The notes under the pieces: generated by a model
What the model saw: the letters and a program-made list of their open reading frames with translations, nothing else
What the model was told of the DNA's origin: nothing
Database searches by the model: none
Assembly (NCBI GenBank): GCA_944739405.2
Contig: OX123186.2
Span: forward strand, 15,431,552-15,495,551
Reading direction: 5' to 3'
Origin: Euclidia mi
Lineage: Eukaryota; Arthropoda; Insecta; Lepidoptera; Erebidae
DNA length: 64,000 bases
Translations under genes and position numbers: made by a program
Shown here: positions 1 through 9,869 of the stretch, piece after piece
Layout: each line of letters starts with the position of its first letter
Position numbering within the stretch: the stretch's first letter is position 1

Positions 1-790
1 AGGCTTACGATGTAATATTGTCTCTCTACAAATGGCTTGTTAAAAAAACGGGTTACAAAATAGATAAGGTGTTTTGTTTGTATTTTATGGTTGCCTCGGT
101 GACATATTGGTTCTTGAAAGTGACTGCGAATTCGAGACTGTTCAATGTGTCTTTGGTCTTTTATTAAAGAAGTTCGCCTAACGAAATAAACAATACTGTT
201 AATATTATAATAATAATATTTTTAACATAATTGAATTGAATAATCTCATTTGAATCCTGAAATATGATTAGTATTATTGATGGTAATTCACTTTATGGTG
301 GAATACTACAGTCATATTTTGACTTAAAAGTCAAAACTAAATTACTTACTCCTAAATATGTAAAGCAATTTTTTATCCGCAATTATAATTTTATCATATT
401 AGTGGATGTTATTATGTTCTTGTATTCTAAGTGTTTCGTTTTAGCTCAATGTGGAGTCGTTGTCACCCTTTTAATGTACAAAAATAATGAACGTTCTAAC
501 ATTAATTTTGTTTTGCTCCAAAAATTGCGTTAAAATTGTTAAGTACTCTCCAGATGTGCGCGGGGTGTGGCATGCCGAAGCGGGAGGGGTAAGTAAGCGC
601 GCGAGCAAATAACAAAGGCGTAGCTTAAAACAATAGACGCTCAATGAAAGGACTTGCACCTGATTGGCTAACACCAGTACTAGACAACTTCGGCGTATTT
701 ATTCCAGGAATGTGTTACTACATTTAGTTTACTTATAGTTGCAAATCCAAGCGTACATACTGATTTTTATACTTTTGTTATTTCCATTTT
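1..790. other. No gene recognised
   Basis: AT-rich sequence with short open frames only. A GC-richer patch at about 550-615 has no recognisable motif. It may hold decayed parts of the MULE element that follows, but I cannot align it to anything. Confidence 0.4.
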
Positions 791-1308
791 TTGAAATCCC
801 TGTGGAAGAAAGCAAAATACTTGGAACTCAAATCTAGACTACATAAGCGACACGTTGCCCTTTGCGCCTCACTAACCTTAATACCAGAACAATATATAGA
901 TGACGGTTGGCTTTATATCATGGAGGACTGCCCTCAAAATAATCTAATTTCAGCTTTTAATGATTATTCTGTCGAGAACTGGCTCGATAGTAAAACTATA
1001 GCCAGAAATTGGAAAGTATATGGACAACGTCATCGGACGACTAACACTGTAGAAAGTTGGCATTCCAAAATTAATCGTAAAATTAATGGTAGAAATAAAC
1101 CAAATATTTTGCAATGTTTCTACACTCTATATAAAGAAGCGAATTTATCAAAAATAAAATAGATCAGGTGCAAATGGGTGTCCAAACAAATAATCGGAAT
1201 CCTGAATCGATTGAAAATGAAGCGAGAATAAATCGCATAATTAGCGAATTTTTTGAAAATCAGATTTCACTAGGCCACTGCATTGAAAAGCTATGCATAT
1301 ATTTTTAA
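791..1308 (+). pseudogene. MULE (Mutator-like) transposase, C-terminal relic
   Basis: An open frame runs from 791 to 1162 and contains RTTNTVESWHSKINRKING, which resembles the C-terminal region of insect MULE transposases, where an R-TN--E-WH motif follows the catalytic core. The frame begins with TTG rather than ATG and the DDE core is missing, so the copy is 5'-truncated. After the TAG at 1160-1162 the protein seems to continue in a different frame (NKIDQVQMGVQTNNRNPESI) to a TAA at 1306-1308, implying a small indel near 1140-1150. Transposases of this class cut and paste DNA in the nucleus; this copy cannot. Family assignment rests on the short C-terminal motif only. Confidence 0.6.
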
Positions 1309-1394
1309 TTTAAAATGAAAAAGCAAATGTAAGATAAGTTTTATACTAAAATAATGTTGATTTGTTTAATCTTCAATAGTAATTGTGATTTTTG

Positions 1395-1870
1395 TAATTT
1401 TTTGTTATTGTAGTTATAGTTTGTTAGATTTAAGTTATTATGATTTTGCATGTAGTTGGTAAATTTACAAAAAAGACGGTGATTTTAGCCAATTTTTATG
1501 CAGGTACTTCTAGTTATAATTTATTAGATTTAAGTTATTACGATTTTGCATGTAGTTGGTTAATATATAAAAAAATATGTTGATTTATCTAGTCTTCAAC
1601 AATTACTGTGAATTTAGTTTTTTTTTTGTACTGTTCTAATTTTTTAGATTTAAGTTATTATGATTTTGCATGTATGTAGTTGGTAAATATACAAAAAAAT
1701 AAGAAGTGATTATTTACTGTTGGTATGTGTTCTATTTTTTGCATATTTTATATTTAATGTTGATTTATATGATGTTCAATCAAGGCTGATTTTTGTAAAA
1801 GAGTTGTATTTTGTTAGTTTCTAGGACATTGTGATTTTGCATGTGTATTTGTAGTTAGTAAAAATGTTGG
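1395..1870 (+). repeat. Decayed tandem repeat, unit about 100-120 bp
   Basis: The phrase TTAGATTTAAGTTATTA followed by GATTTTGCATGT-AGTTGGTA recurs at about 1424, 1524 and 1644, with a weaker fourth copy at about 1820-1860. Spacing is 100 then 120 bp. It lies directly downstream of the MULE relic and may be its subterminal repeat region, but no terminal inverted repeat was found. Confidence 0.6.
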
Positions 1871-2380
1871 TTTTACATAGTTGATAAAGACTGATTTTAC
1901 CTTTTATATTTCTTTTATACAAAGTTATTGTGATATTGCATTATTTTGTAGATCTCTTTGACTGTACAAAGTACTAACAATTAATTATTATTTTTGTTAT
2001 ATTGGTATTTATATTTGGTTATTTGTTTGTACACTGTTACATCCATTAATCTAAAATTCAGTTATTACTGGGATTTTATTTAAATAGTTACACAGTTCTA
2101 TTTTACTGCATAAAGATGTTATAGTTATAATATATTTTGCTAAATATTTACAAATTTACAAGAAACCAAAAGTTGATTAATTATTTTGAAGATTGACTTA
2201 ATGCCTAGAGCCTAGAGGCATTTTATTAAACTTAATCTTATTTGAAATAAACATGATGTCTACCGAATTACTATATTTTTTATTTTAACCTTTTCTGCGC
2301 GACTGTACCAGGACTACCAAGCTGCAGTATACACATATACATGTACTTATATAGAAGAATGAATAAAAATAAATATTCTT

Positions 2381-2460
2381 CAGGGGACGAATGGGCCCCT
2401 CAAAAGTTCCAGGGGACGAGTGGGCACAGGGTGCGAATCTTGGGGGACGAATGGGCTCTA
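2381..2460 (+). repeat. Three-copy minisatellite, about 30 bp
   Basis: The core GGGGACGAATGGGC (or GAGTGGGC) recurs at about 2383, 2412 and 2443. Confidence 0.7.
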
Positions 2461-2470
2461 ACCCGCATTT

Positions 2471-2501
2471 TCCGCGTGCGAAGCGGCGGGCAAAAGCTAG
2501 T
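2471..2501 (+). mobile_element. Helitron-like 3' tail fragment
   Basis: The phrase CGAAGCGGCGGGCAAAAGCT then AGT resembles the CTAGT-type 3' end of small lepidopteran non-autonomous repeats often assigned to Helitrons. A diverged relative is at 38575-38607. Only the tail is recognisable. Confidence 0.35.
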
Positions 2502-2557
2502 ATTGTATAAAATATAGACACAGAAAATCATTGTGCTATTACCACAAACAACACAAG

Positions 2558-2601
2558 CTAGACTGGATTTTGTTCAGATTGCTAAACAAAATCCAGTCTA
2601 G
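2558..2601. repeat. Perfect 17-bp inverted repeat
   Basis: Arms 2558-2574 and 2585-2601 are exact reverse complements (arm CTAGACTGGATTTTGTT) with a 10-nt loop. It lies about 70 bp upstream of SINE-B. No function assigned. Confidence 0.85.
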
Positions 2602-2685
2602 ACAAACCTACCAGGCATCGATATCGACATTGTTAAATAAGGACGAAAATACCTAAATGAGGAAAATGAGTATGATCTCACTATT

Positions 2686-2987
2686 CATCATCACCGGCCC
2701 TGTATATAAACTGTCCCACTGCTGGGCACGGGCCTCTTCTGATCATGAGAAGGATAAGGCCATAGTCCACCTGGCTGGCCAAGTGCGGGTTGGCAGACTT
2801 CACATGTCTTTTGAGAACACTATGGAGAAGTCTCAGACATGTAGGTTTCCTCATGATGTTTTCCTCCACGGTTTAGCAGGCGATAATTAACAATTTAATA
2901 CGCACATAACTCATTGGTGCGCGCCGTGGATTCGAACCCGACACCCTCTACGTAGCAGTCCGTCGGTCTCTCTAATAGGCTATCGCT
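2686..2987 (-). mobile_element. SINE-B, complete, with 12-bp TSD
   Basis: tRNA-derived SINE on the minus strand. The head at the right carries a B-box-like GGATTCGAACCC (reverse orientation) and the tail at the left ends in CATCATCACC. The tail contains GTCCCACTGCTGGGC, seen in several other SINE-B pieces here. The copy is flanked by identical GATCTCACTATT at 2674-2685 and 2988-2999. Non-coding; moved by a LINE reverse transcriptase. Confidence 0.85.
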
Positions 2988-2999
2988 GATCTCACTATT

Positions 3000-3526
3000 A
3001 TTAAATCATTATTAAGTTTTCAAACATAAATACAAAACTCTATAAAGTATGATGAAACATTCAAACCACTCTAATATGGTTTAATCAGTATTTGCTCTTT
3101 ATAATCAGTATCAATTCATGCACCACGGTCGTCCGTTAGAAAATATACAGAAATAAACTCTGTCTAGAAAATTTGTCTTAAATATATACATTTGCTACCA
3201 AATACTTACTTATATGAAATATTGACATTATTTTTCTCCATTCTCTTTTTACAATCTTTCTAAAAGATTGAACAACTTAAACAGTGAAAACAAAATATGA
3301 GAATGCTAATATTACAATGCGTTTTCGAGGTTTTTAAATGTATTTTTAGTTTGAATTAATAAATTAATATATTTTAATTTCCACTATGTATTTGATCAAG
3401 ACAAGGAAAGTGACGGCGCTAAGCACACATTAATTTACCTGTATCCACTACCGAGTTCTATTTCAAGTTTTACCGTGCCTGGAAAGCCTCAAAAGCACGG
3501 TAATGTTGTGGCATGAATATCATAAT
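3000..3526. other. No feature recognised
   Basis: AT-rich unique sequence with stops in all frames. Confidence 0.4.
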
Positions 3527-3600
3527 AAGCGGTCACCCATCCAAGATGTGGCTTCTGCAAGCGTTGCTTAACTTTACCTCTCCAAGACGAACGATAAGTC
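3527..3600 (-). pseudogene. 5S rRNA-like sequence
   Basis: On the minus strand AAGTTAAGCAACGCTTGCAG and, further on, CTTGGATGGGTGACCGCTT resemble the central part of 5S rRNA, namely the segment around the internal RNA polymerase III control region and the GGATGGGTGACCGC stretch. The 5' half is weak and the 3' part diverges completely, so this is not an intact 5S gene. It could be a 5S pseudogene or the head of a 5S-derived SINE. Confidence 0.45.
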
Positions 3601-4089
3601 TGGACATGCGATTGCTTTAAATGACTTTTTCACTTCAGAATCGTGTCTGTAATACAACAAAATAAAATGTAATACCACTGCCTGTAAGGTATTCTCATAC
3701 CATAACATCAATAACGTCTAAACCAACAATATTAGGTAACTAGTAATATAAGTGCTTTCGTCAAATTAAATGACAAACTAGCCGAAACGTTTGCGAACGT
3801 AACACAAATAGGCTTAAATAGAATTTCTCAGAAGACCATATCGAACATTTCATTAGAACAAGTAATACGCCTCTCAATATTAATGAATGTAACATAGCTG
3901 AGCAAAGCATTACGACCTCGATTCAAAATGTCTGCCAAACACCAAACAAGTGTCTGATATCAAACGCAGAAACTAAAACTCGATTAAACCGACTCAAATA
4001 TCTCTTAGCTAAAATTTTGGTTAACTTGTACACGCCAAGATAGCAGTTAACACAATATTATTCTTTCATCCTTAGACGTAGATGATTGT
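3601..4089. other. No feature recognised
   Basis: Mixed AT-rich sequence with no coding frame, repeat or RNA motif that I can support. Confidence 0.4.
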
Positions 4090-4260
4090 ACAAGTTAGGG
4101 CCTAATCTTCGATAGCTCTTAAGTATAGCCCTAAGCTTGCACGTACCTAAACCTAGACTTATCCTAATTTAAGCCTACTGGTTCCTATATCTAGCCTAAC
4201 CTATCTTATGATATACCTATCCCTATTTTAGATCTAACTCTAACCTAACTCCCTAGTCTA
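4090..4260 (+). repeat. Low-complexity CCTAA/CCTAG-rich tract
   Basis: Many irregularly spaced CCTAA, CCTAG and CCTAT words lead into direct-repeat copy A. The insect telomere repeat is TTAGG (CCTAA on the other strand), but no two adjacent perfect units occur. Confidence 0.4.
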
Positions 4261-4896
4261 CCCTAGCCCTTTTAGGTATAGTGTATAGCGAGGCCGTGTA
4301 CACTGTGGTCACACATACTGTCGCGTATACAACCCTAATCCCTAGTTCCCTAGCAGTCCCTGGGATCCCTAGGCCGGGATATCTATCGCCGGGAGACCTA
4401 AGGCGATAGACGGAAAGTGGGTAGGATTTAGGGTGTAGTGAAGTGGGTTTTCTCACTGCCGGTCGAGCAGACTCACAAGACCGATCATAGTGACGGCTAA
4501 GGGTGTCTTGGCCGCAGTGAGAGGTGAGGGGTAGGGTATGAGTCAAAGCCGGGAGTGAGCTAATGACTCGTTTATTTCTTAAAACTATAATCTTATATAC
4601 TAAACGTATTCTATGTACACATATACACGTATTTAGATGTGTGCCGTCGGTGTATTGTGCCGATGCAGCATGTCTGAGCCGACCGCCGTACGTGATAAAT
4701 TACATGATCTTAAAATATCACGCATCTTCCTCGGTGATAAGTTGGATGTGTGTTGGAATGCCAAGAATGTCATGTTCATATTTGAACATTCTGGCGTCTC
4801 TCCGGGATAGGCTTCAGGAAGGTCATGTTCCGGCGTGAACATTCTAGCGCCTCTCCGGGGCAGGCTCTAGAAAGTTCTTATGTTCAGGCGTGAACA
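4249..4896 (+). repeat. Direct repeat copy A (LTR-like)
   Basis: Closely matches 6055-6647. Shared landmarks include GCGAGGCCGTGTACACTGTG, CCGATGCAGCATGTCTGAGC and the end TTCAGGCGTGAACA. Copy A has about 65 bp more near its end, made of extra copies of a TGTTC-loop-GAACATTC unit. A multi-branched inverted-repeat region at about 4454-4522 opens with CTCACTGC and closes with GCAGTGAG. Confidence 0.85.
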
Positions 4897-5244
4897 TTCT
4901 GGCGTCTCTTCGGCGTAGGCTTCAGCTCAACTTCATCTGCATCGGTAGTTGATTGTTCACTGGTGAGTTGTTTTCTTGACGGCTTCGGTTGGCTGGCTGT
5001 AGGCCACGTGCGATGCAACCCTGGCAGCGACAGTTGACCTCGTTGCATGCTGTGGAGTCTTAAGGCGATCGTTGCGGGGGAAATGTTAAGAACTTAATCG
5101 GTAGGTACATATGCATTAAAAAATATATATATATATTTAGTCAACACGCAATTGTAATCATTTTTTGTTATACAATTGCATGTTCTTCACCCCTCCAGAA
5201 ATTATATTCCTTCCCTTATTTAACAGTAGTATTAGTTGTAGTAG
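4897..5244. other. Unique spacer before the minisatellite
   Basis: No gene. It contains one more CATTCTGGCGTCTCTTCGGC unit at its start and a GCAATTGTA/TACAATTGC inverted repeat at about 5150-5180. Confidence 0.4.
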
Positions 5245-6045
5245 TAGCAATTGTAAAAGTAGTTTCTCTCAACTTGGCTACCGTCGCAGTAACCAAGTCC
5301 TCCTATTCCTTTGTTGTAGAAGTAGTTTCCCTCAACTTGGTACCATCGCAGTAACCAAGTCCTCCTATTCCCTTGTTGTAGCAATAGTTTCCCTCAACTT
5401 GGTACCGTCGCAGTATCCAAGTCCTCCTATTCCCTTGTTGTAGTAGTAGTTTCCCTCAACTTGGTACCGTCGCAGTATCCAAGTCCTCCTATTCCCTTGT
5501 TGTAGCAATAGTTTCCCTCAACTTGGTACCGTCGCAGTATCCAAGTCCTCCTATTCCCTTGTTGTAGCAATAGTTTCCCTCAACTTGGTACCGTCGCAGT
5601 ATCCAAGTCCTCCTATTTCCTTGTTGTAGTAGTAGTTTCCCTCAACTTGGTACCGTCGCAGTATCCAAGTCCTCCTATTCCCTTGTTGTAGTAGTAGTTT
5701 TCCTCAACTTGGTACCGTCGCAGTAACCAAGTCCTCCTATTCCCTTGTTGTAGTAGTAGTTTCCCTCAACTTGGTACCGTCGCAGTATCCAAGTCCTCCT
5801 ATTCCCTTGTTGTAGTAGTAGTTTTCCTCAACTTGGTACCATCGCAGTAACCAAGTCCTCCTATTCCCTTGTTGTAGTAGTAGTTTCCCTCAACTTGGTA
5901 CCGTCGCAGTATCCAAGTCCTCCTATTCCCTTGTTGTAGTAGTAGTTTTCCTCAACTTGGTACCGTCGCAGTAACCAAGTCCTCCTATTCCCTTGTTGTA
6001 GTAGTATCCCTCAACTTGGCTACCGTCGCAGTAACCAAGTCCACC
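5245..6045 (+). repeat. 62-bp minisatellite, about 13 copies
   Basis: The word (C/G)TCGCAGTA(A/T)CCAAGTCC recurs at close to 62-bp spacing from about 5285 to 6020; the outermost copies are slightly shorter. Inside each unit ACTTGG-TAC and GTA-(T/A)-CCAAGT can pair around the constant loop CGTCGCA. Variation is mostly GTAGTAGTAG versus GTAGCAATAG and ATCC versus AACC. Short frames through it are by-products of the period. Confidence 0.95.
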
Positions 6046-6054
6046 TATTCCCTA

Positions 6055-6647
6055 TCTCCCTAGTGCTACCCTACCCCTGTTAGGTATATTGTATAGCGAG
6101 GCCGTGTACACTGTGGTCACACAGACTGTCGCGTATACAACCCTAATCCCTAGTTCCCTAGCAGTCCCTGGGATCCCTGGAACGGGATATCTGTCGCCGG
6201 GAGACCTGCGGCAGACGGAAAGTGGGTAGGATTAAGGTGTAGCGGAGTGGGTTATCTCACTGCCGGTCGAGCAGACTCACAAGACCGATCAGGGTGACGG
6301 CTAAAGGTGTCTTGGCCGCAGTGAGAGGTGTGGGGTAGGGTATGAGTCCAAGCCGGGAGTGAACTTGTGACTCGTTTATTTCTTAAAACTATAATCTTAT
6401 ATACTAAACTTATTCTATGTACACATTAACACGTATTTAGATGTGTGCCGTCGGTGTATTGTGCCGATGCAGCATGTCTGAGCCGACCGCCGTACGTGAT
6501 AAATTACATGATCTTAAAATATCACGCATCTTCCTCGGTGATAAGTTGGATGTGTGTTGGAATGCCAAGAATGTCATGTTCATATTTGAACATTCTGGCG
6601 TCTCTCCGGGGCAGGCTCTAGAAAGTTCTTATGTTCAGGCGTGAACA
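6055..6647 (+). repeat. Direct repeat copy B (LTR-like)
   Basis: Second copy of the 4249-4896 repeat, shorter by about 65 bp near its end (at about 6600). Many substitutions separate the copies (for example CTAGGCCGGGA versus CTGGAACGGGA), so they have been apart for some time. Confidence 0.85.
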
Positions 6648-7392
6648 ATGATAATGATTAAGTTGTTAACACTTTAAGTTGTAAAACAATTGTTATTTCT
6701 AACGTATTAAGGGTCATTATTGATGAAAATAGGTAAACTTACTCGACGTAAGTTTCGCTAGAAGTTAGACAGGAACGTAAAGTGGAAATCGTTTTTCATT
6801 TTAACAAATGGAGCGTTTTTTATTACAAAAGTTTTCGACGCCTTTCAATATTTTAATGTCCGCTTCCCCGCTTATTGGATTCCTAGGACTGCGAACGCTT
6901 TTTCTAGAGATGTCACTGATAGCCTGCATTGAATCTAGATTTGGAATTAATATTACTAATGCTAGTATACAATTTACGTAAATATGTGAAAATAATTGCT
7001 CATTTTTACAGACATGGAGGAGTGTGAGTAGAGCCACACAATGTTTGTTGATGGTTCCATCGAAATTTAATATTGTATGGGTTTAGCACTCTCATCATTC
7101 AAGTCAAGGCACAAGTTACTAAAAAAGAAATGCTTGAAGGCCGTAAAAGCATTTTAATATTATATTTCTGTTGCGAAACGTAGTAGGTTACATAAAAAGT
7201 AAGTAATATGACACATGTCACTATTGGATGGATGTGGGTGGTTTTTTACCATTTTCGTCATCATCATGATAATTATCGTCATTGCTGTGCATGTAAGGAT
7301 TTCATCTTGGAAATATAAAAAAACTGTTTCTGCACAGAGCGGCTGATGTTTGACCTGCGCAACCCAAAGGGATAGTCATTCTATTGCTTAGA
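6648..7392. other. Mostly unassigned; small SINE-B scrap at 7335-7380
   Basis: AT-rich with no gene. The phrase CAGAGCGGCTGATGTTTGAC and the following CGCAACCCAAAGGGAT match the body of the SINE-B copy near 55050, so about 45 bp is a SINE-B fragment. Confidence 0.45.
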
Positions 7393-7402
7393 TCAGTATT
7401 GT

Positions 7403-7795
7403 ACATACATACATACATATCGTCACGCCTTTTATCCCCGAAGGGGTAGGCAGAGGTGTATTTCTACACCCACTTTTCGCCAGATATACTTTAGTCCCAC
7501 GTAATAAGGGACGAGCCTATTGCCGTACCGGGCACATTTCCAGACTCCGTGCTGCTACTGAGAATTTCGTGACAGAAAAACCCAATAACACTGCCCGACC
7601 CAGGAATCGAACCCGGTCCTACGCGCACATTTATGCCGCGAGATCAACGAGGCAGTCGTATAGGGTTTGATGTCGAGTTTTCCGTCTCTACGCAAATATG
7701 GTATTTGCATCGTGTTATCCCTTAGTCGCCTCTTACGACACCCACGGGAAGATAGGGGGTGGTGACACTTGTATTCTATGCCGTCAACCACACGG
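7403..7795 (-). mobile_element. SINE-A, long form with extra head
   Basis: Long SINE-A with an additional head of about 130 bp (minus strand starts CCGTGTGGTTGACGGCATAG), then a tRNA-like part with B-box GGTTCGATTCC, body, tail hairpin CCCCTTCGGGG and ATGT repeats. The same long form occurs complete on the plus strand at 41932-42319. Confidence 0.9.
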
Positions 7796-7850
7796 CAAAA
7801 AACGCATGCTTTAGGCATTATGTTAAATTGATAACTGTAAATGTCATTTT

Positions 7851-8103
7851 TTATAGACTTACGCCTGTATCCCCGAAGGGGTAGGCAGAGGTGTGATATA
7901 ACACCCACATTTCGCCATGAATTTTAGGTCCCACGTAATAGGGGGCGAGCCTATTGCCATACCGGGCACATTACCAAACTCCGAGCCGCTACTGAGAATT
8001 TCCCAACGGAAAAACCCAATAACACTTTGCCCGACCCGGGAATCGAACCCGAGACCTCCCAATCCCACGCGCACATTTATGCCGCGAGACCAACGAGGCA
8101 GTC
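7851..8103 (-). mobile_element. SINE-A, short form
   Basis: Starts on the minus strand at GACTGCCTCGTTGGTCTCGC, contains the B-box GGGTTCGATTCCC, and ends with the CCCCTTCGGGG hairpin and GGCGTAAGTCTATAAAAAA. It lacks the additional head of the long form. Confidence 0.9.
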
Positions 8104-8113
8104 TCAGTATTGT

Positions 8114-8857
8114 GACTTATGATATTTGAGGGCTTTCAAGGAAGCCGGATCAAAATGCTTCCCGTACTCTCCCTGACACAGGGCGTGTGACTTTTATTAT
8201 CATTTACGCATCGATAACTAGGCAACGAAGATCACGTTTACCCTTGCGAAACGATAGAATCGTACGTTACTTAACCAAGCAAGTACACATTCAGTATTTT
8301 CTTCAAAGAATGCTTATGAGATTTCATGTTATTTGTGCAGCCTTGTACTAAATTCTTAATAGCTGAGCCATTTGGCAACGTATATTTGCTTAAACAATAG
8401 TTTAAGGAGAGAGCTTACCCGCAATTCACTTAGTACATGTGTAAACGAAATATGAGTTGTTTATTTAACTAGCTGTGGTATTATTCAAAGGCATTAATAG
8501 TATGATGTCTAATCAACGTTTGTGCTGTGAAACTTGGGTTTGTATTTCGTGAGATTGCAAACAATGGGGTATTTAAATATTTCTAAGGGGTTAAATATAA
8601 TGACGACCATAAAATGCTTTGATACCCTTAGTTCTATAACCAAAAATATATACTTACTTACTTTAGAGTAAAAAAATAAATTCTAAAATTACAATAGTAC
8701 TAGCTATTTTAGTCACGACTGCAATTAAAATTTTATTCAAACACTAAATGTAGTAAATGATCACCAAATAAATAGGTTATGTTAGGTTCTCTTGTGACCC
8801 TTAATCCAAAAATAGGAGCTCTGCGAAGCATGGCTCCGTCAACTTAGTTTATTATGG
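8114..8857. other. No feature recognised
   Basis: AT-rich sequence without coding frames or recognisable repeats. Confidence 0.4.
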
Positions 8858-8887
8858 TATTTCATATAACTTTAGTTATATGAAATA
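8858..8887. repeat. Perfect 13-bp inverted repeat
   Basis: Arms 8858-8870 and 8875-8887 (TATTTCATATAAC and its complement) around TTTA. Confidence 0.85.
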
Positions 8888-8901
8888 TAGTTATAAAAAA
8901 A

Positions 8902-9230
8902 ACTTTAGTTATAATTTTACATTCAAATGCTGGATTAATTTTGGTCATCATTTACTGACTGGAAAAGATGGATGGACTGTGTGAGTATGGATATGAAAGA
9001 TAAAAGGGTAAATGATCGGATGACTGGTGACAGAGAAGTATGGAAGAGAGGGACATACTGCGCCGATCCCAAATAAATTGGGACCAGGGCAAGACAATGA
9101 ATGAATTTACTACTTTTCGGTTAGTAATGATTTATTTGGAGTCATTTTGCTTAAATAGGATAGCTAAATGTTAAAACTTTGGTTATAATTTTACATTAAA
9201 ATGCGGGTTTAATTTTGGTGATAATTTACT
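8902..9230 (+). repeat. Pair of 55-bp direct repeats around an RTE fragment
   Basis: 8902-8957 and 9176-9230 both read CTTT(A/G)GTTATAATTTTACATT and continue with the same TTAATTTTGGT...AATTTACT pattern. The RTE-like fragment lies between them, suggesting a local duplication of the insertion region. Confidence 0.6.
8958..9110 (+). pseudogene. RTE-type LINE, 3'-terminal fragment
   Basis: The frame MDCVSMDMKDKRVNDRMTGD then REVWKRGTYCADPK resembles the extreme C-terminus of RTE reverse transcriptases, where a DR-W motif is followed by a terminal ADPK-like stretch. It is followed by an ATGAATGAAT tail, as expected for a 5'-truncated LINE insertion. Only about 35 codons remain. Confidence 0.6.
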
Positions 9231-9236
9231 ATTTTT

Positions 9237-9274
9237 GTCTGATGAATGTTACTATGTCTGATGAATGTTACTAT
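9237..9274 (+). repeat. 19-bp unit tandemly duplicated
   Basis: GTCTGATGAATGTTACTAT occurs twice in tandem. Confidence 0.9.
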
Positions 9275-9479
9275 ACAAAGTAGGAAAATATCGCACAGTG
9301 GAGAGACTAGCTAACTACTATGCAGAGGGACTCAGGTTGTTTTCCATGGTGTGAACCACTGATTTCTCTAAAATGATCGTGTGACGTCTACCTATCCGCA
9401 GTTGGCTAGCGTTAGACTTTGATCCTAACTTTATGTGTGAAGACTCTCGTACACAGCAATAAGACAGTTTATAATATAC

Positions 9480-9620
9480 AGTGTTAAAGTTTTTAGACCG
9501 CCGCGCCGCGCCACCCAGAAGCCTATCGCTTCTTGTGCTGAGACCAGAACCCAGAATAACAGCTTTACGTGCCTTCTAAAGCCCGTTAGCGCCCTGATGT
9601 AAATGCCACAGACGGTCACG
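9480..9620. repeat. Dispersed repeat shared with 39250-39400
   Basis: Both regions contain GTGTT-(A/G)AG-TTTT-AGACCGCC near the left and TGTAAATGCCACA near the right, about 120 bp apart. Probably diverged fragments of one short interspersed repeat; no tRNA-like head is visible. Confidence 0.45.
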
Positions 9621-9869
9621 TTGAAGTAAATGTCTTACAGCCAAATTGATGGTTGGCCAAAAGTTTTCTGATGCGTTTTCGTGCGACAATAAACCAATAT
9701 CTTACGTATCTTATCTAACAAAAGTATCAACGATTTAACTTATTTTCTTGGACATCCTATGGAATATGGTCTTAATGCATTTAACATTTTTTTTTTAAGT
9801 GAGTGAGAAGTTGCTGTTTACAGATTTTTTTTCTGTATATTAAATACATAAGTTATGAGATCTAATAAA

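Larger units (their letters stand above)
4249..6647. mobile_element. LTR-like, protein-less element with internal minisatellite
   Basis: Two direct repeats (4249-4896 and 6055-6647) enclose about 1.16 kb that is mostly a 62-bp minisatellite. This resembles a small non-autonomous LTR element. However, I see no TG start, primer-binding site or target-site duplication, so a segmental duplication around the minisatellite is an equal alternative. No protein is encoded. Confidence 0.4.
7403..8103 (-). mobile_element. SINE-A dimer inserted as one unit (10-bp TSD)
   Basis: Two SINE-A copies in the same minus orientation, separated by about 55 bp, are together flanked by identical TCAGTATTGT at 7393-7402 and 8104-8113. 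On the minus strand the order is monomer 2 head, monomer 2 tail, linker, monomer 1 head, monomer 1 tail with ATGT repeats. One TSD around both is best explained by one read-through transcript copied into DNA once. See the monomer entries for parts. Confidence 0.75.

Noticed and set aside
264..533. 89-codon frame near the window start
   Set aside because: AT-driven, hydrophobic by composition, no motif, no conserved neighbour.
4090..4260. True interstitial telomere array
   Set aside because: No two adjacent perfect CCTAA units; kept only as a low-interest observation.
5165..6045. CRISPR-like regular repeats
   Set aside because: Units are directly contiguous 62-bp copies without unique spacers, in an animal genome; it is a minisatellite.
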